Source: Firmicutes bacterium UBA5389 (lineage in GTDB: Bacteria; Bacillota; DTU025). Taken from it: DNA of 13,535 nt. Below the pieces are notes generated by a model. That model did no database searches, was not told the origin of the DNA, and saw nothing but the letters and a program-made list of their open reading frames with translations. Below, piece by piece: positions 1 to 4,924 of this stretch; the stretch's first letter is position 1, and every line of letters begins with the position of its first letter. The stretch is taken from the NCBI GenBank assembly GCA_002409965.1, contig DHON01000076.1:1-13535 (forward strand), in the 5' to 3' direction. The translations under genes were made by a program, and so were the position numbers.

Positions 1-402
1 TGTTGAGAGCTACTTAGTCCATCTCAGCGCCTATTCCTTCCGACACAATCTGCGCTTCTTTTTCCCGCCCACTATCCCGTCTGGGAATGTTCACTAGCCT
101 TTCTAGTTGCTATTGCCTACAAAACTTACACGCACCCAGAAGGTATCCACAGGGCCCCATCAGAGTCCTGCTGACTCTGTTGCCCACCTGTCCCCGCTGC
201 GCATCTGCCTTGCCGCACGGTCGCGGGCGCCGTTAAAAGCGGCTTAACGCTGGGCCCCATGGTCTACACCCGCGCCGAGCAGGGCTTTGCCGAACCTGCG
301 GAAAAACGCCGCCATCGCCCGAGGAGGGCCTCTGGCAGACGTAGTGTAGTCAAGATGACCCCTCCCAGCAAGTGGAGTATGCCGGAATGGGAGAAACCGG
401 GA
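1..402. other. gene-free flank, no recognisable feature
   Basis: I see no convincing gene here. The short open frames lack a ribosome binding site and resemble no family. Minor structures are a 7-bp hairpin at 161-179 (arms CAGAGTC and GACTCTG, loop of 5, no T-tract), a 6-bp inverted repeat at 231-249 (CGTTAA and TTAACG), and two copies of GGGCCCCAT at 152-160 and 252-260. None has a clear function. The stretch lies downstream of the minus-strand gene group, so it may be decayed or spacer DNA. Confidence 0.55.
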
Positions 403-449
403 TGTTCAGTTTTTGACGTTTGTTTCTGAGATGTGCTCACTTTCTGACA
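403..449 (+). repeat. Left-end direct repeats of TGYTCR-N5-TGAC
   Basis: Two copies of the 16-base motif start at 403 (TGTTCAGTTTTTGACG) and 434 (TGCTCACTTTCTGACA), 31 bp apart, about three helical turns. A weaker TTTGACA follows at 475-481, again about 32 bp on. The phasing suggests adjacent protein-binding sites at the end of the putative element. Confidence 0.5.
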
Positions 450-624
450 CATGGGTTTCAGTTTCGCAGCAGGCTTTGACACAACGATGCTTGGCGAGCC
501 TTCGGGGAACCGCTGATGGTCGCTGGATGGTCGCTTCGAGCGCGTTCGGGGCGCTTTGCGCGCCCTTTGACAGATTTGCGCCACAATGGCTGCCACACAA
601 TGCTATGATTATCCCAATCGATGT

Positions 625-669
625 ATATGCATTGCTGCATATGTCACTTTATGAACATCGCCTGTTCAT
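625..669. repeat. Two perfect short palindromes
   Basis: Positions 625-642 form ATATGCA / TGCATAT with a 4-base spacer, and 651-669 form ATGAACA / TGTTCAT with a 5-base spacer; both arms are perfect in each. They sit inside the putative mobile element, in its most AT-rich part, and the second shares bases with the inner right-end motif. They could be hairpins or binding sites. Confidence 0.4.
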
Positions 670-710
670 TTTCTGCGCGTATCTCACAAACTTTCGTCAA
701 AGAACGAGCA
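642..710 (-). repeat. Right-end inverted copies of TGYTCR-N5-TGAC
   Basis: Read on the minus strand, motif copies begin at 710 (TGCTCGTTCTTTGACG) and at 657 (TGTTCATAAAGTGACA). They mirror the two left-end copies but are 53 bp apart instead of 31. The outer copy is part of the 28-bp terminal inverted repeat. Confidence 0.45.
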
Positions 711-886
711 CATCTCCGGCAAACCCGGAATCCGCTTTGCCCACGCTGGCCGTGCCGCCTAGTCCTGAAACGGACTTTGACGGGGCCCTGATCCATGTGT
801 GGGCGAATTCCTGTCCGCCCCGTCCGCGCCTAGCATCGTTGGGCGGTTCACGGACAACGACCATGCCGGGCGCACCACCCATATGG
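711..886. other. Gene-free stretch between element and terminator
   Basis: No gene is supported. The plus-strand frame 413-943 runs through here but also crosses the element and the hairpin at 887, and its residues look unlike a folded protein. Confidence 0.5.
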
Positions 887-910
887 AAGGCCCCCGCTAC
901 GGGGGGCCTT
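887..910 (-). terminator. Terminator-like hairpin after the DUF1292 gene
   Basis: A perfect 9-bp stem (AAGGCCCCC and GGGGGCCTT) closes a 6-base loop, 58 bases past the stop codon of the DUF1292 gene. The stem is very GC-rich, but no run of T follows on either strand. I therefore infer a terminator from position and stem strength only. It marks the end of the long minus-strand gene group. Confidence 0.5.
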
Positions 911-967
911 CGTCAGCCAGGCATGGAAATGGACGGACGGTAACAGAATGCCGGAGACTACCGGAGA

Positions 968-1297
968 CTAGTAGTCGTCCTCATCATCATCATCGTCGTC
1001 CTCATCCTCATCGTCGTCGTCGTAGTCGTCCTCTTCGAACGCCTCGAGGGCCTCGACGACTCGCTCGTACTCCTCGTCGTCCTCGATGTCGCTCAGGTAC
1101 TCGTCGCCCTTCTCGTCGACTTCGTACTTCATGATGATGGCTTCCTCGCAGACGTCCTCTTCGTCATCTTCGAAGCACTCTACGGGAATGAGCACTGCAT
1201 ACTTGGCATCGTCAATCTCGATGATCTCATCGATTGCGTAGTCAGTCTCTTTGCCGTCTTCTTCTACGAGCGTAATGATGCTCTCCTCGTCTGGCAT
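968..1297 (-). CDS. DUF1292 (YrzB-like) acidic protein
   Basis: A 109-residue, strongly acidic protein. The N-terminal two thirds have the DUF1292 pattern of a small beta-rich domain: a start like MPDEESIITLVEEDGKE, then a segment ending AKYAVLIPVE and a second strand near IIMKYEVDEKGDEYL. The family is widespread in Bacillota next to ruvX and has no established function. The start is ATG at 1297, with GGAG 8 bases upstream. An in-frame GTG at 1306 would overlap that site and is rejected. The last 20 or so residues are almost only Asp and Glu, an unusually long tail encoded by repetitive GAC/GAT/GAG codons (about 970-1040). Only two Cys occur, at residues 38 and 46. Two GC-rich hairpins lie between ruvX and this gene, so the two may be differentially expressed. 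Confidence 0.88.
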   Translation of the reverse strand: MPDEESIITLVEEDGKETDYAIDEIIEIDDAKYAVLIPVECFEDDEEDVCEEAIIMKYEVDEKGDEYLSDIEDDEEYERVVEALEAFEEDDYDDDDEDEDDDDDDEDDY

Positions 1298-1372
1298 GCT
1301 GATCACTCCAATCTGGCCCTATTTGGTCTGCCAAGGCAACACCGCGCCCGTGTAGCCTTCTCGGGTGAATGC

Positions 1373-1391
1373 GTGCGGGCCGCGCCCGCAC
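1373..1391 (-). other. GC-rich hairpin between ruvX and the DUF1292 gene
   Basis: A perfect 8-bp stem (GTGCGGGC and GCCCGCAC) with a 3-base loop. No T-run follows, so it is more likely a pause, processing or mRNA-stability structure than a simple terminator. Confidence 0.45.
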
Positions 1392-1408
1392 AGGACGCCA
1401 ATCTGAGC

Positions 1409-1429
1409 AGCGGCGGTTTTCGCGCCGCT
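1409..1429 (-). other. Second hairpin 20 bases past the ruvX stop
   Basis: A 7-bp stem (AGCGGCG and CGCCGCT) with a 7-base loop, just upstream (in transcript order) of the hairpin at 1373-1391. Together they could attenuate transcription into the DUF1292 gene. Confidence 0.4.
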
Positions 1430-1449
1430 TGCACCGCGATCAGCCCCGG

Positions 1450-1869
1450 TCAGCCCCGCGACGATACATTATCGAGGTAGGCCTGAAGTATGATCGCAGC
1501 AGCTGTCTTATCGATTACATCGCGCCGCCGTTTGCGCGACAGATCGGCCTCAATCAGGACTCTCGACGCCTGCGCGGTGCTGAGCCGCTCATCCCACGTC
1601 ACGACCGGGACGGGCACGATCTCGCGAAGTCGTCGGCAAAACTCCAGAACTTGGTTGGCGGCTGGACCCAGCGTACCATTCATGTTCCTCGGAAGGCCCA
1701 CCACGATCTCCCCGGCGCCAACCTCCGAAACCAGTTCTCCCACGCGGGCCATGTCGCTATCCCATCCCCGGCTCGGGATCACTGTGCGCGGCAAGGCCAC
1801 CAGGCTCAGCTCGTCGCTGACGGCCACGCCGATTCGTGCTTCTCCCACGTCGAGCCCAATCCGAACCAA
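1450..1869 (-). CDS. ruvX: RuvX / YqgF family Holliday-junction resolvase-like nuclease
   Basis: A 139-residue protein of normal length with all the YqgF landmarks: DVGEARIGVAVSD at residues 7-19 (first catalytic Asp7), VVGLPRNMNGT at 57-66, WDERLST at 92-98 and DKTAAAIILQAYLD at 120-133 (Asp120). The fold is RNase H-like. Members act on 16S rRNA 5'-end maturation (E. coli YqgF) and were proposed to resolve Holliday junctions. The start is TTG at 1869, preceded by AGGAGGG 6 bases upstream, which decides this rare start. It is usually the direct neighbour of ireB in Bacillota; here a large membrane-protein gene and a 340-base gap intervene, and an extended -10 promoter at 2129 probably drives it. 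Confidence 0.95.
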   Translation of the reverse strand: MVRIGLDVGEARIGVAVSDELSLVALPRTVIPSRGWDSDMARVGELVSEVGAGEIVVGLPRNMNGTLGPAANQVLEFCRRLREIVPVPVVTWDERLSTAQASRVLIEADLSRKRRRDVIDKTAAAIILQAYLDNVSSRG

Positions 1870-1891
1870 ACTGTGCCCTCCTAGACCGCTT

Positions 1892-1993
1892 TCATGCAGA
1901 AGTCGCCGCGGAGCACGCCCCGCACTTCGAGCACCACTCTTCTATGAGCAACCGCTTTTCTCCTGCAAGCTTTCGAAGGACTTCATCGGGCAC
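1892..1993 (-). CDS. Possible cysteine-rich micro-protein, 33 aa or longer
   Basis: A short open frame ends 22 bases before the ruvX start. From GTG at 1993 it reads as 33 residues: an amphipathic helix-like stretch (PDEVLRKLAGEKRLLIEEW), then WCSKCGAC, a C-x2-C-x2-C cluster, and a short polar tail. Such a cluster could bind metal or be redox-active. I do not recognise a family. Against it: no good ribosome binding site precedes the GTG. A GGGAGG lies further upstream, 10 bases before an in-frame ATC (about 2008), and the frame has no ATG before its upstream TAG. It would be the first reading frame after the ruvX promoter. It could equally be a chance frame in leader RNA. Confidence 0.25.
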   Translation of the reverse strand: MPDEVLRKLAGEKRLLIEEWCSKCGACSAATSA

Positions 1994-2128
1994 ATTCAGG
2001 GCTGACGCGATAACTTGGGCGCCTCCCTACATAGATGCCCACCTCTGAGAGGTTTCATGCTGCAAACGCCCGGTCCTCGGCGGTTGGCCGCGCCAATCGC
2101 ATCGGCCGCCTAAGCGACTCTCGCATCT

Positions 2129-2156
2129 ATTATACCAATCCCGCGCTTGTTGAAAA
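2129..2156 (-). promoter_or_regulatory. Sigma-A type promoter with extended -10, for ruvX
   Basis: On the minus strand: TTTTCA, 16-base spacer ending in TGG, then a perfect TATAAT at 2134-2129. The TG one base before the -10 box gives an extended -10 element. Transcription would start near 2122, leaving a leader of about 250 nt before ruvX. No known riboswitch motif was recognised in that leader; the possible micro-ORF at 1892-1993 lies in it. Confidence 0.65.
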
Positions 2157-2223
2157 TGGGGTGGACTGCATCTATTCCTCCCATTGTCGAAACGGTCATG
2201 ACGACCTCAGCTCCACTCGACGC

Positions 2224-4659
2224 TTATCGAGTGCCGCCCGCCGCCAGCTCGTCGGCTGCGTACCCCAGCATCGCCAGTGTGGGCATCATCGCCAGTGTGG
2301 CGCAGGCCACTACGCCTGAATCATTGACCGCCATCGCAGCAAGCGCTCCCACCAGCCCGCCCATGAAGGCCGCATAGAAGCCCGGATGATGACGCCTAAG
2401 CCGCAGGAAGACGCCGCGTGAGCAGGCCGCCGTCGCGCCCAGTGTGATCAGAAAGGCGATCAGCACCTGTGTCCAGGCTGTGTATCTCAGCAGACGAATG
2501 TTCATGGCCAGCTTGCGAAGGGCGATCGCCGCCAGCTGCCCGGATCCGCCAGAGCGCTGCGTCAGCGCGCGCCACGCCCGGCCGATGTGAGACGCCTCCT
2601 CGAGGTTGCGCGCATCCCGCAGTATCAGCGCCGCGCAGACCCCAATCACCGCGAGCCCGAGACCGCTCAGCGCGGCGAATCTCAAGCGGCCCGACCGGCG
2701 CGAGCTGTGCGACAACGGTCGGCAGGCGATCACAATGGCCGCGATGGCAAGTGAAGTGACTGCGGCCGATATCATCCCGCCAAAGTTCGCTCCGATCGAT
2801 GGGTGTCCCAGCATCACCAGAGCCGCGCCTACAGCCAGCGCAGACAGGTAGGCCCAACCCGAAACCGCCGCCCCGGCCACCGCCGCCGATCCCACCAGCA
2901 CTCCCATGAGTTCGTTGCCGACTCCGTAATACCTTGCCCCGAGGACAGCCGAATGACCTAGAAGACTGGTGGACGCAAGTCGTCCTCCGGCGAACGCATC
3001 GGCGGCAATCAGGGCCGCTGCAGCCCCGGAAAGGAGCGCCACGGACCACATTGCCGAACCGGACACGCGCCCCATCAGGAAAGCGATTGCCACACACCCG
3101 CCCAAGAGCAGCGCAATCGACGCCGCCGCGCCCGACACCCCAACCGCCGGTCCTGCCAGCAGCAGAAGAGGCGCGGCGCTTGCCGCAACGAGCAGCGTCC
3201 TCACCCCCTGAATCGCCCACCTGGGGGCACGGCGGTTCAGTATCGTCACGCCCAGCAGACTGAAGACGGTTGCGACTAGGAGCCCGATGAACACTCGAAG
3301 AACAGGCCCGCGCGCCTGTGCCGCCCCAGCAAGCGTCTGCTCCATTTGCATTGCCGTCATCACGTGGTCCATCGGCGCGCCAGGCGTCCCAGTCGGACCC
3401 GAAAAGCCCAGCGGTGCGACTGCCGCCTGGTCCATGGCAGCGCCATCGCATTCCCAGGCCGGGGCGATGCCCAGCCCCGCGAGGATGGTCGGCGCGAAGT
3501 CCAGGTTGGCCACGAGCCCCGCGCGTCGGGTTGTGGAGCTTGTGAGCAGGCCGGCTGCGTACGACCAGCCCGCGATGGCCAGCGGCGCTAGCCCTGATGC
3601 AGAGGACGGCGACGTCAGCACATACGCCAGTTCCTCGGAGGGCGTCCCGAGAGCCTGTTCCAACTCGACCAGCAGCGCGTCCAGGCGCTCGTAGCACAGC
3701 CCGAGCAGCGCATCGTAGGCCTCGGGCGACAGGTTGGCCGCGTATCTGTGCAGGCGGGCAAAATCGCCCATGTCCAACACTGCGACCGCTACCCGCGCCT
3801 CGCGGGGATCGGTCGCAGACGCCGTTGCGGATGCGCCTACAGTTGAGGTCGCGGATGCGGTCGCGGCTGCAGTCGCGGTCGCCATTGCCCGGACATCGCA
3901 TGCCATCCCAAAAGGGGCGCCGGGATCGAGAGCAATGGTCTGTGCCCCGACATCCGCCCAGGGCACTGCGGCGCGGGCATCCATGGCGATCAGCACGGCC
4001 GGTCGACATACCAAAGCGCGGTCGTCGGAGTTGCCGATGGCGGCAGCTGCCATGGCTGCGCGCCGGAGCGACTCCCCCAGCAGGCCGGGCTTTCCTCCGT
4101 AGGCAGACTGGGCATTGGCCCTCTCCAGCTCCGGCCGGGCGATGCATACCGCGGCCGTTTCCGGCAAAGCGCCGGCCCCAACCGCCTGTCCGCCAGGAGA
4201 CGGCGATCGGCCCTGAGCCGGCACTTGCCCAATCCGTCGGCGATAGATGTCGAGGGCGGTCTCTCCAAATGCGCTCTCATCCAGGCCCAGGCCGTATCCG
4301 GCCGACTCAGGAGCGGTCATCCTGCGCCCCGCTCCCAGCGTCGCGCACGCCGACAGGAGCGACTGCCCTCCGTCAGCAGTCCTCACGTTGGCGCATCCTA
4401 CAGAAGCCGCCGATAGGAGCCCGACAAGCGCAGGCCCTCCGTACATGCGGCAGCCCTGCCACGTGAGGCCGTCTGCCAGTATCACCACGGCTTTGCGGTG
4501 GGTGAACGCGGAAGTTGGCCGCTCGGCGGAGCGGTCGGAACCGGCGGCAATGCCACGGCCCGCCGCCCAAGCCAGCAGGACCGCGGCTAGTACAGCCGCG
4601 GTCAAGGTAGGTTTGCGCTGCCCGCTACTTACGAAGGTAACTCCGGACCAGCTCCTCAA
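2224..4659 (-). CDS. Membrane protein: degenerate alkaline-phosphatase fold plus polytopic C-terminal domain
   Basis: An 811-residue protein of unestablished function. Order of parts: one membrane anchor near residues 18-40; an extracytoplasmic region, about 55-400, resembling the alkaline phosphatase / sulfatase superfamily (VVILADGLTW at 58-67, and the late motif TTRRAGLVANLDFAPTIL at 376-393); a low-complexity Ala/Thr linker at 258-283; and a C-terminal part from about 455 with roughly ten membrane segments. The membrane part holds GARYYGVGNELMG (574-586) and GHPSIGANFGG (618-628), which look like the conserved functional core. Metal ligands typical of active phosphatases are not all visible, so catalysis is doubtful. 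The TTG start overlaps the ireB end by 35 bases with no clear ribosome binding site, suggesting translational coupling; a TTG at 4605 is the alternative. It could act on envelope polymers or precursors, but that is inference. Confidence 0.8.
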   Translation of the reverse strand: MRSWSGVTFVSSGQRKPTLTAAVLAAVLLAWAAGRGIAAGSDRSAERPTSAFTHRKAVVILADGLTWQGCRMYGGPALVGLLSAASVGCANVRTADGGQSLLSACATLGAGRRMTAPESAGYGLGLDESAFGETALDIYRRRIGQVPAQGRSPSPGGQAVGAGALPETAAVCIARPELERANAQSAYGGKPGLLGESLRRAAMAAAAIGNSDDRALVCRPAVLIAMDARAAVPWADVGAQTIALDPGAPFGMACDVRAMATATAAATASATSTVGASATASATDPREARVAVAVLDMGDFARLHRYAANLSPEAYDALLGLCYERLDALLVELEQALGTPSEELAYVLTSPSSASGLAPLAIAGWSYAAGLLTSSTTRRAGLVANLDFAPTILAGLGIAPAWECDGAAMDQAAVAPLGFSGPTGTPGAPMDHVMTAMQMEQTLAGAAQARGPVLRVFIGLLVATVFSLLGVTILNRRAPRWAIQGVRTLLVAASAAPLLLLAGPAVGVSGAAASIALLLGGCVAIAFLMGRVSGSAMWSVALLSGAAAALIAADAFAGGRLASTSLLGHSAVLGARYYGVGNELMGVLVGSAAVAGAAVSGWAYLSALAVGAALVMLGHPSIGANFGGMISAAVTSLAIAAIVIACRPLSHSSRRSGRLRFAALSGLGLAVIGVCAALILRDARNLEEASHIGRAWRALTQRSGGSGQLAAIALRKLAMNIRLLRYTAWTQVLIAFLITLGATAACSRGVFLRLRRHHPGFYAAFMGGLVGALAAMAVNDSGVVACATLAMMPTLAMLGYAADELAAGGTR

Positions 4660-4882
4660 TGATCTCGTCCCGCTCCACTTTGCGGATAAGATTCCGGCTG
4701 CCCCTGTGGCTCGTGATGTATGTGGGATCGCCCGAGAGCAGGTAACCCACGAGCTGGTTCACGGGGTTATAGCCTTTCTCTGTAAGCGCGGTCGTCACCT
4801 CAGTCAGCACCCTTCTGACCGGCGTAACCTCTTCCGCTCCCAGAGCCGGGTATTTGACCGTCTCATCCCACTGCCCAGTCAT
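4625..4882 (-). CDS. ireB: IreB family regulatory phosphoprotein (DUF965)
   Basis: An 85-residue cytoplasmic protein matching the IreB family across its length: DETVKY near the start, then EKGYNPVNQLVGYLLSGDP and TYITSHRGSRNLIRKVERD, ending with an acidic-basic helix. In Enterococcus faecalis, IreB is a substrate of the Ser/Thr kinase IreK and tunes cephalosporin resistance; family members occur across Bacillota beside alaS and ruvX. The ATG at 4882 is chosen over GTG codons at 4894 and 4891, because GAGGTGG, the likely ribosome binding site, overlaps those GTGs and lies 7 bases before the ATG. Thr8 in DETV fits one of the phosphorylated threonines known from the enterococcal protein; the other seems replaced by Trp5. 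It lies 42 bases after alaS and overlaps the next gene. Confidence 0.93.
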   Translation of the reverse strand: MTGQWDETVKYPALGAEEVTPVRRVLTEVTTALTEKGYNPVNQLVGYLLSGDPTYITSHRGSRNLIRKVERDEIIEELVRSYLRK

Positions 4883-4924
4883 CGAAAACACCACCTCGGG
4901 CTGGTAATAGTGTTCGCCATGCTT

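Larger units (their letters stand above)
403..710. mobile_element. Putative MITE-like / IS-end derivative, 308 bp, no transposase
   Basis: The left end (403-430) and the reverse complement of the right end (683-710) match at 20 of 28 positions, forming an imperfect terminal inverted repeat. The element begins with TG and ends with CA. Each end carries two copies of the motif TGYTCR-N5-TGAC, all with exactly five bases between the two halves: 403-418 and 434-449 on the plus strand, 695-710 and 642-657 on the minus strand. Multiple transposase-binding repeats within TG...CA ends are a known design of IS21-family elements, so I infer a deleted or non-autonomous relative. No transposase gene lies inside. 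No clear target duplication flanks it (CGGGA on the left, CATCT on the right), so it is either old or misdelimited. Base composition is more AT-rich than the neighbouring genes around 600-670. Confidence 0.45.

Noticed and set aside
601..609. Extended -10-like TGCTATGAT as a working promoter
   Set aside because: No acceptable -35 box and no gene downstream; mentioned only as context for the palindromes.
264..640. Overlapping minus-strand frames of 60-110 codons
   Set aside because: They read through the left end of the element in different frames, with low-complexity Ser/Arg/Lys content; typical spurious frames at repeat ends.
413..943. 176-codon plus-strand open frame
   Set aside because: Crosses the terminal repeats of the putative element and ends beyond the hairpin at 887; no ribosome binding site and no family resemblance.
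1990..2065. Two other tiny minus-strand frames in the ruvX leader (20 and 17 residues, starting with ATG)
   Set aside because: Neither has a ribosome binding site or a protein-like composition; noted only because they share the leader with the candidate micro-ORF.
2396..4147. 583-codon minus-strand frame within the large membrane-protein gene
   Set aside because: Arg/Gly/Ala-rich product lacking hydrophobic segments, a GC-driven shadow; the 811-residue frame has clear membrane helices and family-like motifs.
3597..4466. 289-codon plus-strand frame antisense to the large membrane protein
   Set aside because: Arg/Pro-rich shadow with no domain or ribosome binding site.
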